In this document: piece by piece, positions 18,195 to 27,041 of the stretch
How positions within the stretch are numbered: position 1 is the first letter of the stretch
Layout of the letters: each line of letters opens with the position of its first letter
DNA from: Haloactinospora alba
Lineage (GTDB): Bacteria; Actinomycetota; Actinomycetes; Streptosporangiales; Streptosporangiaceae
DNA: 64,000 nucleotides
Assembly (NCBI RefSeq): GCF_006717075.1
Contig: NZ_VFQC01000001.1
Coordinates: 930,001 to 994,000 of the forward strand
Reading direction: 5' to 3'
Made by a program: the position numbers and the translations under genes
Notes under the pieces: generated by a model
Told to the model about the DNA's origin: nothing
The model's database searches: none
What the model saw: the letters and a program-made list of their open reading frames with translations, nothing else

Positions 18195-18269
18195 CGCGTC
18201 CCGCGTGCCGGGGCTTCGCGGGACGCGTGGGGAGGTCCCGCATCCGCTGCCGGGGCGGGCCCTCCCCAC
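18195..18269. terminator. two GC-rich hairpins between convergent dapB and glpF
   Basis: Hairpin 1: CGCGTCCCGCG (18195-18205), 11-nt loop, CGCGGGACGCG (18217-18227). Hairpin 2: GTGGGGAGG (18227-18235) pairs with CCTCCCCAC (18261-18269), with four extra pairs inside. They fill the gap between the two stops and probably terminate both strands. No T-run, as usual in high-GC bacteria. Confidence 0.65.
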
Positions 18270-18284
18270 GGTGGGACGAGGTGT

Positions 18285-19034
18285 TCACTCGTAGAAGCCG
18301 AGCAGTACGAACGTCTGCCCCCCGAGCACCCCTCCGACGATGGGGGCCACGATCGGAACCAGGGCGTAGGACCAGTCGGAACCGCCCTTCCCGGCGATGG
18401 GCAGGAGCGCGTGTGCTATACGCGGACCGAGGTCGCGGGCCGGGTTGATCGCGTAACCGGTGGGGCCACCGAGGGAGAGGCCGATGGCCGTCACGAGCAG
18501 CCCGATGAGCAGCGGCGCGAGGCCGGTTCCGAACAGGTCGGCGAGGTCGCCGTTGCTCTGGCCGATGGGGTTCATGTTCGCGTTGATGCCGAGGATCCCG
18601 AACACCAGCATGAACGTGCCGATGACCTCGGTGGCGAAGTTGGCCGGGATGTTGCGGATAGCGGGGACGGTGGAGAAGACACCCAGCTTGGTCTCGGTGT
18701 CCTCGGTCTCCTTCCAGTGGGGCAGGTAGGTGACCCACACCAGGGCGGCGCCGAAGGCGCCGCCAGCGACCTGGGCGGCGACGTAACCCGGCACCATGGA
18801 CCAGGGCAGCTCCCCGATGGAAGCCATGCCGAACGTGACGGCGGGGTTGATGTGGGCGCCGCTGAACTGTCCGACGGCGTAGACCGCCATTCCCACGGCC
18901 AGTCCCCAGCCGAGGGTTATGACGATCCATCCGCCGCCGTTGGCCTTGGATTTGGCGAGTGTGACACCGGCGACGACGCCGCAGCCAAGTAGGGTAAGGA
19001 TCGCCGTACCGACGAATTCGGCGATGTATTCCAT
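18285..19034 (-). CDS. glpF: glycerol uptake facilitator (aquaporin family)
   Basis: A 249-residue MIP channel with about six membrane helices and both NPA loops: SGAHINPAVTFG and GYAINPARDLGPR. The Asp after the second NPA (NPARD) is typical of glycerol facilitators. GGAGG precedes the ATG. It follows glpK by 56 nt on the same strand, as in Streptomyces gyl operons (where the order is gylC then gylA). No glpD is seen in the window. Confidence 0.93.
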   Translation of the reverse strand: MEYIAEFVGTAILTLLGCGVVAGVTLAKSKANGGGWIVITLGWGLAVGMAVYAVGQFSGAHINPAVTFGMASIGELPWSMVPGYVAAQVAGGAFGAALVWVTYLPHWKETEDTETKLGVFSTVPAIRNIPANFATEVIGTFMLVFGILGINANMNPIGQSNGDLADLFGTGLAPLLIGLLVTAIGLSLGGPTGYAINPARDLGPRIAHALLPIAGKGGSDWSYALVPIVAPIVGGVLGGQTFVLLGFYE

Positions 19035-19090
19035 GCGAAGCCTCCGCTGAGCGGGTCGGATCTGGGTGGGGCCACCGTGGTGGGTGGGGT

Positions 19091-20587
19091 TCAGACGTCC
19101 TCGTGCTCGAGCCAGCCGAGCGAGCGGTTGACCGCCTTGCGCCAGTTGCGGTACTCGCGGTCCCGAACCTCGTCCGGCATCTGCGGTGACCACTCGGCCG
19201 CCTTGTGCCACTTGGCCCGAAGACTTTCCAGGTCGGGCCAGTACCCCACGGCCAGTCCGGCGGCGTAGGCGGCACCTAGGCACGTCGTCTCGGCGACCAT
19301 CGGACGGACCACGTCCACGTCCAGTACGTCGGCGAGGATCTGCATCAACAGGTTGTCCGCGGTCATGCCGCCGTCGACGCGCAGGTCGGACATGTCAGCT
19401 CCCGAGTCCTGACGCATGGCGTCCACGACCTCGCGGGTCTGCCAGGCGCTGGCTTCCAGCACGGCCCGTGCGATGTGGGCCTTGGTCACGTAGCCGGTGA
19501 GCCCCGTCATGATCCCGCGGGCGTCGCTGCGCCAGTGCGGGGCGAAGAGTCCGGAGAAGGCGGGGACGATGTAGCAGCCGCCGTTGTCGTCCACCGTGCG
19601 GGCCAGGGTCTCGATCTCGGCGGCGCTGGAGATGATGCCGAGGTTGTCGCGGATCCACTGGACCAGGGATCCGGTGACGGCGATGGAGCCTTCCAGCGCG
19701 TACACGGCCGGTTGGTCGCCGATCTTGTAACCCAGTGTGGTCAGGAGCCCGTTCGACGACATGACCGGTTCCGTGCCGGTGTTGAGCACGAGGAAGGTGC
19801 CGGTGCCGTACGTGCCCTTGACGTCTCCGGGGGAGAAGCAGGTCTGGCCGAACAGCGCGGCGTGCTGGTCCCCGAGGGCGGAGGCGACCGGTACGCCGGC
19901 GAGGAAGCCGGTGGCCTCCCCGTACACCTCGGCGGAGGAGGTGATCTCGGGGAGGATCACCCCCGGTATCCCCATGGCCGCGAGGATGTCGCTGTCCCAG
20001 TCCAGCGAGTGCAGGTTCATCAGCATCGTGCGGCTGGCGTTGGTCACGTCGGTGACGTGCCGGCCGGTGAGCTTCCAGATGATCCAGGTCTCCATGGTGC
20101 CGAACAGGACCTCGCCGCGCTCGGCGCGTTCCTGCAGGCCGGGAACCTCGTTGAGGAGCCAGCGCAGTTTGGGTCCGGAGAAGTAGGTGGCGAGGGGGAG
20201 CCCGCAGCGTTCCCGGAACCGCTCCTGGCCGACCACCCCCGCGAGTTCCTGGATGAGGGAGTCGGTGCGGGTGTCCTGCCAGACGATCGCGTTGTGTACC
20301 GGTTCTCCGGTCTCCCGGTCCCACACCACCGTGGTCTCGCGCTGGTTCGTGATACCCACGGCGGCGATCTGGTCGCGCGAGAGGGAACCGTTGTCCAGGG
20401 CCTCGGTGATGACGGTCTGGACGTTCTCCCAGATCTCCGAAGCGTCGTGTTCCACCCATCCGGGTTGCGGGAAGATCTGGCGGTGCTCCCGTTGGCCCAC
20501 CGAGACGATCCGGCCGTCACCGTCGAAGACGATGCACCTGCTCGAGGTCGTTCCCTGGTCGATCGCTGCTATGTACTGTGCGCTCAT
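19091..20587 (-). CDS. glpK: glycerol kinase
   Basis: A 498-residue FGGY kinase phosphorylating glycerol to glycerol-3-phosphate. The N-terminus is [18 protein letters not shown] with the phosphate-binding loop. [33 protein letters not shown] and [14 protein letters not shown] are further family motifs. Length is standard. ATG 20587 is preceded directly by an in-frame GTG. Together with glpF and gylR it makes a glycerol regulon. Confidence 0.97.
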   Translation of the reverse strand: MSAQYIAAIDQGTTSSRCIVFDGDGRIVSVGQREHRQIFPQPGWVEHDASEIWENVQTVITEALDNGSLSRDQIAAVGITNQRETTVVWDRETGEPVHNAIVWQDTRTDSLIQELAGVVGQERFRERCGLPLATYFSGPKLRWLLNEVPGLQERAERGEVLFGTMETWIIWKLTGRHVTDVTNASRTMLMNLHSLDWDSDILAAMGIPGVILPEITSSAEVYGEATGFLAGVPVASALGDQHAALFGQTCFSPGDVKGTYGTGTFLVLNTGTEPVMSSNGLLTTLGYKIGDQPAVYALEGSIAVTGSLVQWIRDNLGIISSAAEIETLARTVDDNGGCYIVPAFSGLFAPHWRSDARGIMTGLTGYVTKAHIARAVLEASAWQTREVVDAMRQDSGADMSDLRVDGGMTADNLLMQILADVLDVDVVRPMVAETTCLGAAYAAGLAVGYWPDLESLRAKWHKAAEWSPQMPDEVRDREYRNWRKAVNRSLGWLEHEDV

Positions 20588-21001
20588 CACTGTGTCGGGC
20601 GTACGAGCCCCGCACGCGGCGGGGGAGGGGACACCCTTCTCCTTTCTGGCGGTGTGGAGATGGTTGCCTGCGCATCGGCACAGGAGTGCGGCTGCGCGGC
20701 TGGCACCGGCCGCGGGCGGGGTGCCGGGAGGTGCGGGGTAGGCGGCGCACCGAACGGTGGCGGGTCCGTGAGCGGTTCCAGACCGGAACCGGACCCCGGA
20801 TCACCTCCCTTCGTCGTGGTCGCGCCGTTGGCGGGAACCGTCCGCGTCGCACTGCCCTGGTGTCACCACAAGCTACGAACTATGCGATATCGCATGCTGT
20901 GCGACAATGTAGTACAAACAGAACGCAGTGTGAGACAGGTCTCGAGCTTATGTCAAGCTTAGGGGGAGGGCCGGAGGCCGGGAAGGTGTGTTACCGGTAC
21001 C
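20588..21001 (-). promoter_or_regulatory. glpK-glpF control region with palindrome and shared box
   Basis: A 414-bp gap between the gylR stop and glpK. It holds a perfect 14-bp palindrome ATGCGATATCGCAT (20882-20895) and next to it GTGCGACAATGT (20899-20910). The latter matches GTACGACAATGT in front of gylR in 11 of 12 positions. A consensus -35, TTGACA, lies on the minus strand at 20956-20951, but I find no matching -10 at 17 bp. The rest, 20588-20880, is GC-rich with no gene. Probable target of the IclR-type regulator. Confidence 0.55.
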
Positions 21002-21772
21002 TCACCAGGGGTGTGCCCCCAGCTCCCGGGAGATGGAACGCGCCGCGTCGCGTACGTAGGAGATCTGCTCCCTGCGCAGGCCCTCGTCGTCGCACAGCCG
21101 CTCGATCGCCCCGGACAGCCCGATCGCGCCCACCGCGGTTCCCCGCCGGTCACGGATCGGGGCGGCGAGTGCCACCTCGCCGTCGATGAGCTCCTCCTTC
21201 TCCGAGGCCCATCCGTGGCTGCGGACCGCCTCCAGCTCGTGCTGCAGCTCCTCGGGTGAGGTGAGGGTGTTTCGGGTGTAGCCGACCAGCTCGGTCCCCG
21301 GTTCCGGCTCGTCGGGACAGGCCAACGGGTCGAAAGCCAGCAGCGCCTTGCCCAGGGCGCTCGCGTGCAGCGGCAGCAGCGATCCCACCTCGAGCGTCTG
21401 ACTGCTGTCGTCCGGGCGGAACACATGGTGGACCACCAGTACCTGCCCCTCGTGCAGGATGCCGATCCGTACGCTCTCCCCGCTGCGCCCCGCGAGCGAG
21501 TCGGCCCAGTTCAGCGCGCGGGTGCGGAGCTCGTTGCCGTCCAGGTACCGGGTGCCCAACCGCAGCACCCCACCACCGAGGCGGTACTGGCCCGTTTCCG
21601 CGTCCTGCTCGACGAAGCCCACATGCTGCAGGGTGCGCAGGATGCCCAGCGTCGTTCCCTTGGGGAGCTCCAACGTCCGGGCGATCTCGGTGAGGCTCAG
21701 TCCGCGGACGCCGCCGGCGAGCAACCGCAGGATGGCGGCGGCGCGTTCGACGGACTGGATTCTGCCAGGCAT
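21002..21772 (-). CDS. gylR: IclR-family glycerol regulator (GylR-like)
   Basis: A 256-residue IclR-type regulator. The N-terminal winged helix is SVERAAAILRLLAGG then LSLTEIARTLELPKGTTLGI; the C-terminal effector domain contains LPLHASALGKALLAF and a GTAVGAIGLSGAIERL stretch. It lies immediately upstream of glpK-glpF on the same strand, as gylR does before the Streptomyces gyl operon. It probably controls that operon and itself, with glycerol-3-phosphate as known inducer for GylR. ATG 21772; AGGAG is 12 nt upstream. Confidence 0.88.
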   Translation of the reverse strand: MPGRIQSVERAAAILRLLAGGVRGLSLTEIARTLELPKGTTLGILRTLQHVGFVEQDAETGQYRLGGGVLRLGTRYLDGNELRTRALNWADSLAGRSGESVRIGILHEGQVLVVHHVFRPDDSSQTLEVGSLLPLHASALGKALLAFDPLACPDEPEPGTELVGYTRNTLTSPEELQHELEAVRSHGWASEKEELIDGEVALAAPIRDRRGTAVGAIGLSGAIERLCDDEGLRREQISYVRDAARSISRELGAHPW

Positions 21773-22083
21773 GGGGGGCTGCCACTCCTAAGTACGACAA
21801 TGTCACACATCGATCCTACTGGAACGTGTGACCTGCACTACTGGGCGTTCCGCGAGAGCTCTCGGCATCGGTGCCGGGACGACATCGTATCCCTGCCCTG
21901 GGGCAGCCCGCTGGGTACGTCCCCTGGAGTGCCTCATGGTCCCGTGTGAACCGGGGGTTCCACCGAGCGCGATGGCTGCCCGAACGCCCGCGGCGCGGGA
22001 CCGGGTGCCGCCCGCGCACCGCGGGCGGGGGTGCTTCCCGGCCGACAGCGGTCAGCGCTCCGGTCGCACCCCCCGCCGGCGCG
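21773..22083 (-). promoter_or_regulatory. gylR promoter region with candidate operators
   Basis: A 311-bp gap with no gene. On the minus strand a -10-like TAGGAT is at 21818-21813, followed by the shared box GTACGACAATGT (21792-21803 on plus). TCACAC (21803-21808) and GTGTGA (21826-21831) form a 6-bp inverted repeat around the -10. This suits autoregulation by GylR. The left end of the gap is the terminator described at 22008. Confidence 0.45.
22008..22028 (-). terminator. hairpin after the OmpA-like gene
   Basis: CCGCCCGCG (22008-22016), 3-nt loop, CGCGGGCGG (22020-22028): a perfect 9-bp all-GC stem, 56 nt beyond the stop of the minus-strand OmpA-like gene. It is a likely terminator. Confidence 0.6.
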
Positions 22084-22704
22084 TCATCGCGGGATGCGGA
22101 TCTCGACTCGCCGGTTCTTCTCCCGGCCCTCGGGGTTGTCCTCGCCGTCGACCTCGTTGGGCGCCACCGGGTCGGCGGAACCGTGGCCCGTGACGTCGAA
22201 GGTGATGTCGCTGCCCTCGGTGCGCGAGCTGAGTTCCTCCTCGACCGCTTCCGCGCGTTCCTCGGACAGTTCCTGGTTGCGTTCCGCGCTTCCCTTGGCG
22301 TCGGTGTAACCGTCGATCTCCACGGTCGTGCCCTCGGCGCTGTCGTCCAGTACCCGGGCGGCTTCCTCCAGCGCGCCGTCGGCCTCGTCGGTGATGTCCG
22401 CCTCGTCGAACTCGAACAGGACGTCAGCCGCCAGGGTGACGGTCCGCTCCTCGGAGTTCTCCGCGTCGGTGACCGAGCCGTCCTCGTTCCGGGTGGCCAC
22501 CGTGAGGTCCTGCACGGGGGGAGAGAGCTTCTGTACGGGAGTGTTCAGGTCGTGGATGGGAGCGGTGTCCACCGCGGCTGGTCCGGGAGCGTCGGGCTCG
22601 GTCTCCGTTCCGCCCTGGGCATGAGCCGAGGTTGGTACGGCCAGCACCGATCCCGCGATGACCCAGCACACCAGGCGGACACCAGGGCTAGCTGAGCTCG
22701 ACAT
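22084..22704 (-). CDS. secreted OmpA-like peptidoglycan-binding protein
   Basis: A 206-residue exported protein. A signal peptide (VRLVCWVIAGSVLAVPTSAHA) precedes a low-complexity stretch and an OmpA C-terminal domain: VLFEFDEADIT, VEIDGYTDAKGSAERNQELS, TGHGSADPVAPN and EGREKNRRVEIRI. The NQ-LS-RA and N-R-R-V pattern binds diaminopimelate in peptidoglycan. Gram-positives lack an outer membrane, so a cell-wall anchoring role is likely. Its ATG lies inside the end of the upstream lipoprotein gene (17-nt overlap), so the two are coupled. Confidence 0.87.
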   Translation of the reverse strand: MSSSASPGVRLVCWVIAGSVLAVPTSAHAQGGTETEPDAPGPAAVDTAPIHDLNTPVQKLSPPVQDLTVATRNEDGSVTDAENSEERTVTLAADVLFEFDEADITDEADGALEEAARVLDDSAEGTTVEIDGYTDAKGSAERNQELSEERAEAVEEELSSRTEGSDITFDVTGHGSADPVAPNEVDGEDNPEGREKNRRVEIRIPR

Positions 22705-23257
22705 TGTTGAACGTTCCAGCGTTGGGGATCCGCACGTCCATCGTCTCCACACCATCCGGGGGAGTGCCGAACGTGGCGCTGTAGAGAACCGAGTCCCCCG
22801 GGGCGAACTTCTCCGAGGTGTTGTAGGTCGAGCAGACGCACTTGCCGTCGTCGTCCTCGGCGACCAGGTGGACCTTGCCGTTCGCCGAGTCGACGAGCGT
22901 GACGTCGGAGACCTCCCCGCCACCGTCCGGTCCGTTCCCGAGCCAGGTGTGGAAGAGGTCGCTCGCGTCGTCGCCGGTGTTGGTGATGGAGAACGTCAGC
23001 TCCACGGTCTCCGCACCGCGGACAAGGTCGTGCACGGCGATGTGCAGGTCGGTGCCGAGCGTCTGGACGTCCTGGCTCGCCAGGGTATCCCGGGCGTCCT
23101 CCTCGCCCGGCTCCACCTTCCCGGCGTTGGCCGGGTCCGCGGAATCGCCATCGCGGCTGTCGCCGTCCTCGCCGCCGAACATGCCGCACCCGGCCAGCAG
23201 TAGTGAGCAGGCCGCGAGCGCGAGGGGATACGTTACGCGTTGCTGGGGGGTAACCAT
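22688..23257 (-). CDS. lipoprotein of unknown function, partner of the OmpA-like protein
   Basis: A 189-residue lipoprotein with lipobox LLLAGC near residue 21, then an acidic Gly/Asp linker. The mature part (VHDLVRGAETVELTFSITN, CVCSTYNTSEKFAPGDSVLYSA) looks like an Ig-like beta-sandwich; no family recognised. One CxC pair (KCVCS) stands out. ATG 23257 is 7 nt after TAACCT, suggesting leaderless start. Overlap with the OmpA-like gene suggests the pair acts together at the cell wall. Confidence 0.8.
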   Translation of the reverse strand: MVTPQQRVTYPLALAACSLLLAGCGMFGGEDGDSRDGDSADPANAGKVEPGEEDARDTLASQDVQTLGTDLHIAVHDLVRGAETVELTFSITNTGDDASDLFHTWLGNGPDGGGEVSDVTLVDSANGKVHLVAEDDDGKCVCSTYNTSEKFAPGDSVLYSATFGTPPDGVETMDVRIPNAGTFNNVELS

Positions 23258-23264
23258 AACCGTA

Positions 23265-23270
23265 AGGTTA
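23265..23270 (-). promoter_or_regulatory. -10-like hexamer for leaderless lipoprotein gene
   Basis: TAACCT (minus strand) ends 7 nt before ATG 23257 and no ribosome site intervenes. GTAACC and GGTTAC repeats surround the start and could bind a regulator. Confidence 0.4.
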
Positions 23271-23379
23271 CGTGCCGGCCGGGACGGTGCGACGCCGAAC
23301 CCCGGAACACGCACTGGCCGGTTCCGGCCACCGTCCCCGTGCGGCGGAACGCCGCTCGCGGTGCCCGCCAACCCAGGGC

Positions 23380-24252
23380 CTACCCCAGGGCCAGCCCCAC
23401 CGTGAGCAGGAGGCCGAAAGCGAGCTGGAGCTTCCCGGTCTCGGCGAGTCCCAGGATCAGCTCCTCACCCGACTGTCCACCGGCGACCCGGCGCACCGGA
23501 GCAAGCGCCAACGGGAGCGCGAGCAGGACGAGCCCGACCCAGGGAGTCACCGCCACGACGGTGAGACTGACGACGAACGCGCCCGTCAGCACCGAGACGT
23601 ACAACCGTCGCGTGGCACGGTCCCCGAGCCGTACCGCCAGCGTGCGCTTGCCGGCCGTCGCGTCGGTGGGGCGGTCCCGTAGATTGTTGATCACCAGGAC
23701 CGACACGGACAGCAGGCCGGTCGGCACTGCCGCCACCCAGCCGTGCCACGGGACGTAACCCGCCTGCACGAAGATCGTCCCGGCGACCGCCACGAGTCCG
23801 AAGAACACGAACACCGCGAGCTCACCGAAACCGCGGTACCCGTACGGCACCGAGCCCCCGGTGTAGAACCAGGCCGCCACGATCGCGGCCGCCCCCACGA
23901 GCAGCAGCCACCACGCCGAGGTCACCGCCAGGACCAGCCCCGCCAGTGCGGCAACAGCGAAACACGTCCAGGCGGCGAGGAGAACCCGCCGCGGCACGGC
24001 CAGCCCCGTCCCCGTCAACCGGGTGGGGCCCACCCGCTCCTCGGCGTCGGTTCCCCGGATGCCGTCGCTGTAGTCGTTGGCGTAGTTGACCCCGACCTGC
24101 AGGGCGAGCGCGACAGCCATCGCGAGCAGGGCCTTCCACCACACCACCGCGCCGACGCCGACGACGGTGCCGGTGCCCACCGCGACCGGAACGATGGAGT
24201 TCGGCAACGTGCGGGGACGCGCCCCCGCGATCCACTGGCTGGCCGTGGCCAC
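23380..24252 (-). CDS. menA: 1,4-dihydroxy-2-naphthoate polyprenyltransferase
   Basis: A 290-residue UbiA-family membrane prenyltransferase of menaquinone synthesis. Both Asp-rich substrate motifs are visible: NYANDYSDGIRGTD near residue 55 and NNLRDRPTDATAGKRTLAVR near 180. Around eight helices. GTG 24252 follows GAAAGG; the N-terminus ATASQWIAGARPRTLPNS is standard MenA. Other men genes are not in the window. Confidence 0.94.
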   Translation of the reverse strand: MATASQWIAGARPRTLPNSIVPVAVGTGTVVGVGAVVWWKALLAMAVALALQVGVNYANDYSDGIRGTDAEERVGPTRLTGTGLAVPRRVLLAAWTCFAVAALAGLVLAVTSAWWLLLVGAAAIVAAWFYTGGSVPYGYRGFGELAVFVFFGLVAVAGTIFVQAGYVPWHGWVAAVPTGLLSVSVLVINNLRDRPTDATAGKRTLAVRLGDRATRRLYVSVLTGAFVVSLTVVAVTPWVGLVLLALPLALAPVRRVAGGQSGEELILGLAETGKLQLAFGLLLTVGLALG

Positions 24253-24592
24253 GCGTTCGCCTTTCTTCTCGCCGTTCCCGCAGGACTCTCCGGAGCGGGG
24301 GAGACCACCGCAGGTAGCCGAGTGCGACGCTGCCCCGGAGGACGGAACCGCTCCCGGAACCGGCCGTGACCCCGACCGTCGCTCCGGAACTTCCCGTGCC
24401 CGCATGCGACACCGGTGCCTCGCCCACGGCACCGCCGGCTCCCGCACGACAGCGCGGAGCAGCGGACCGTGCGCCCCGGAAACGCTGCGGACCTCCTGTG
24501 ATTCTAGTCAGCGGCCGCCGCGTACGTGCGCCGTACCACCCGCCCCGGCGGCCCCGCGCCGCGCTGCGACACGACCGGGCGCCCGGTGGCGT
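24253..24592 (-). promoter_or_regulatory. 340-bp gap upstream of menA with a -10-like TAGAAT
   Basis: No convincing gene. TAGAAT on the minus strand at 24506-24501 is the best -10 hexamer; no clear -35. If used, the menA leader would be ~240 nt. ACCGGGCGCCCGGT (24574-24587) is a perfect palindrome 6 nt past the acetyltransferase stop and may help terminate that gene. Confidence 0.35.
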
Positions 24593-25183
24593 TCAGTGGC
24601 CGCCGAGCGCCACGTGCAACCGGACCATCGGCACCGGACGGCCCATGTCCAACTCACGCCGCGCACCGTCCGGGGCCCAGCCGGTGTTCTGGAGGAACCC
24701 CAGCAGCGGGTTGGGCTCCTCGAGGACCCACGCGTGGGCGGTGTGGAACCCGTCGTCGGCCATGTGGTCGACCGCGGCGTTGAGAAGCCGGCTGCCGTGG
24801 CCGGCACGGGCGTGGTCGGGGTGGGTGTGCAGCGCGTAGACCTCGGCGTCGGTCCCCGGCCACAGGTCGGTGTCCTCGGCGGGACCGCACGCGGCGAAGC
24901 CCGCCACCGTACGGGTGGGAGCGCCTTGTTCGGAGGGTGGGGGCTCCGCGCTGGTGGCCACCAGCAGGTGGTGCCACGAGGTCGGAGGACTATGCAGCGA
25001 GGACCGCCACTGTTCCCGGAACCGCTCGGCAGCCTCCGTTCCGGAGAGCTCCTCGAGCACGTCGGCGGGCATGTGGGGGGCGTACATCGCCTGCCACGCC
25101 GCGACCTGGATGGCCACGACAGCGTCGACGTCCTCGTCACGGGCGGCACGAACGAATCCCTGACTGGGCACGGGCGCTCTCAT
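24593..25183 (-). CDS. GNAT-family N-acetyltransferase
   Basis: A 196-residue GNAT enzyme. Start VRAARDEDVDAVVAIQVAAW is a typical first strand-helix. VYALHTHPDHARAGHGSRLL contains the acetyl-CoA pyrophosphate loop (RAGHGS), and HAWVLEEPNPLLGFLQNTGW the last strand. The N-terminal sequence resembles ribosomal-protein/antibiotic acetyltransferase relatives, but the substrate is unknown. Single gene in front of menA. Confidence 0.86.
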   Translation of the reverse strand: MRAPVPSQGFVRAARDEDVDAVVAIQVAAWQAMYAPHMPADVLEELSGTEAAERFREQWRSSLHSPPTSWHHLLVATSAEPPPSEQGAPTRTVAGFAACGPAEDTDLWPGTDAEVYALHTHPDHARAGHGSRLLNAAVDHMADDGFHTAHAWVLEEPNPLLGFLQNTGWAPDGARRELDMGRPVPMVRLHVALGGH

Positions 25184-25343
25184 CCGAAATGGTGGGCACG
25201 GTTGTTGTCACGCATCGTCCCAGTACGCGCGCGCTTGGCCAAACGGCGGAAGCCGCCCGGTACCGGGGAACCGCTCCCGACGCGCCTCGCGTTGGAGGGC
25301 GGCTGCGTTCATGCACCTGCCGGCTCGTGCCACCATCGGAGTC

Positions 25344-25724
25344 GTGAGCATCATCATCCGAATCCTGGTGAACGCAGTCGCCCTCTGGGCGGCGGTATAT
25401 CTCATCGACGGCATCAACGTCGGCGCGGCGACCACCGCGGAGAAGGTGGTCGTCTACCTGATCGTTGGTGCGATCTTCGGCCTCGTCAACGCGGTCATCA
25501 AACCGATCGTCAAGACCGTCGGCTGTGCCTTCTACGTCCTCACTCTGGGACTGATAGCGCTGGTGGTGAACGCGCTGTTGCTCATGCTCACGGCATGGGT
25601 GGCCAGTGCGCTCGACCTCCCCTTCGCTATCGACGGGTTCTGGCCCGCCTTCTGGGGAGCGATCGTCGTGGCGGTCGTGAGCTGGTTGCTGGGCCTGGTC
25701 CTTCCGGAGGGAGACGAGTCCTGA
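25344..25724 (+). CDS. phage holin family (PF04020-type) small membrane protein
   Basis: A 126-residue protein with four membrane segments: IIIRILVNAVALWAAVYLID, VVVYLIVGAIFGLVNAV, GCAFYVLTLGLIALVVNALL and FWGAIVVAVVSWLLGLVL. This is the small family often named phage holin, common on bacterial chromosomes without phages. I chose GTG 25344 because homologues begin close to the first helix; ATG 25311 would add 11 residues. Function unknown. Confidence 0.82.
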   Translation: MSIIIRILVNAVALWAAVYLIDGINVGAATTAEKVVVYLIVGAIFGLVNAVIKPIVKTVGCAFYVLTLGLIALVVNALLLMLTAWVASALDLPFAIDGFWPAFWGAIVVAVVSWLLGLVLPEGDES

Positions 25725-26063
25725 CCCGCCACCGATCCTCGTCCGGCAGTGGAACCCCGTCGGGTAGCTGGCGTGTGCGGTTGCGCGGTTACCCGACGGG
25801 ATGCGGTGCGTCCCGAATGCCCAAGAAATCCTCCCGCGTCCGGAGCGGTTGGCGTCGCACGGATTCGCAACACGGTACGTTTGCCCTGTAACTTCACTCT
25901 TCCGTAGGGGGAGCTGTTCCGTTCTCCCGTTTCCGGGAGCGAGCGATACCTCACACATCGGCGGGGTACACGTCGGATAAGCCGAGCACGAGGTCATGGA
26001 GAGGAGGAAGGGCACACAGGGGATTCCCGCCGATGCTTTCCGGCGCCCCTTGCCTGCTACGTC
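25725..26063. terminator. gap before dapA with an 11-bp inverted repeat
   Basis: A 339-bp gap without a gene. CCCGTCGGGTA (25756-25766) pairs perfectly with TACCCGACGGG (25790-25800) across 23 nt: a likely terminator for the small membrane-protein gene. A shorter CTCCCG/CGGGAG hairpin lies near 25929-25944. I see no clear dapA promoter. Confidence 0.55.
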
Positions 26064-27041
26064 ATGGTTGGCAGCACTACATCGAACGCGCCCTTCGGCC
26101 GGATGTTGACCGCGATGGTGACGCCCATGGACGAGAACGGGGACGTTGACTACGACGGCGCCGCTCGGCTCGCCACGTACCTGGTCGATGAGCAGCGCAA
26201 CGACGGCCTGATCGTCAGCGGAACCACGGGCGAGTCCCCCACGACCAGCGACGCGGAGAAGGACCAGCTGCTGCGCACCGTGCTGGACGCCGTCGGTGAC
26301 CGTGCGACGGTCATCGCGGGGGTGGGAACCAACGACACCCGGCACAGCACCGAGCTCGCCAGGGCGGCCGAACGCGCCGGCGCGCACGCCCTTCTCGCCG
26401 TGACCCCCTACTACAGCAAGCCTCCGCAGGAAGGCCTGCTCCGACACTTCACCATGATCGCCGACGCGACCGAGCTGCCGATCATGCTCTACGACATCCC
26501 GGGGCGTACCGGGGTGCCGATCGCGTCGGAAACGCTGGTGCGGCTTGCCGAGCACCCGCGCATCATCGCCAACAAGGACGCCAAGGACGACCTCGGTGCC
26601 AGCTCCTGGGTGATGGAGCGCACCGACCTCGCCTACTACTGCGGTACGGACATGCTGAACCTGCCGCTGCTGTCCGTGGGAGCCGCCGGCTTCGTCAGCG
26701 TTGTCGGACACATCGTCGGCGGGGACCTGCACGACATGATCGACGCTTACGAGGCGGGCGACGTGGCCCGCGCACTGGCGATCCACCGCCGTCTCACCCC
26801 GGTCTACACCGGGATCTTCCGCACGCAGGGCGTGATCACGGTCAAGGCCGTGCTCAACATGTTCGGTCTTCCGGGCGGGGTCGTCCGGACCCCCCTCGCC
26901 GACGCCTCGGGCGAGCTGCAGGCCCTGCTCCGCGAGGACCTGGCGGCTGCCGGGGTCAAGGGGCCGATAGGGCTCGCGCCGCACCAGGCGGTTCCAGCCA
27001 GCGCGGTTGGGGTCGAGCGGCTGACAGAGGGATCCGCGTAG
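26064..27041 (+). CDS. dapA: 4-hydroxy-tetrahydrodipicolinate synthase
   Basis: A 325-residue aldolase-type lyase condensing pyruvate with aspartate semialdehyde. VSGTTGESPT (51-60) binds pyruvate, Y143 sits in MLYDIPGRTG, and Schiff-base lysine K171 is in IIANKDAKDD. ATG 26064 gives the usual N-terminal FGRMLTAMVTP; no good ribosome site precedes it. First committed step to diaminopimelate for cell wall and lysine. It precedes RNase J, as in other actinobacteria. Confidence 0.96.
   Translation: MVGSTTSNAPFGRMLTAMVTPMDENGDVDYDGAARLATYLVDEQRNDGLIVSGTTGESPTTSDAEKDQLLRTVLDAVGDRATVIAGVGTNDTRHSTELARAAERAGAHALLAVTPYYSKPPQEGLLRHFTMIADATELPIMLYDIPGRTGVPIASETLVRLAEHPRIIANKDAKDDLGASSWVMERTDLAYYCGTDMLNLPLLSVGAAGFVSVVGHIVGGDLHDMIDAYEAGDVARALAIHRRLTPVYTGIFRTQGVITVKAVLNMFGLPGGVVRTPLADASGELQALLREDLAAAGVKGPIGLAPHQAVPASAVGVERLTEGSA

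Noticed and set aside
25344-25724. Holin-like name suggesting a prophage
   Set aside because: The family is widespread on chromosomes; no integrase, capsid, lysin or attachment repeats are nearby.
25818-25892. 24-codon frame beginning MPKKSSRVRSG before dapA
   Set aside because: No ribosome site, no family, and the length is expected by chance.
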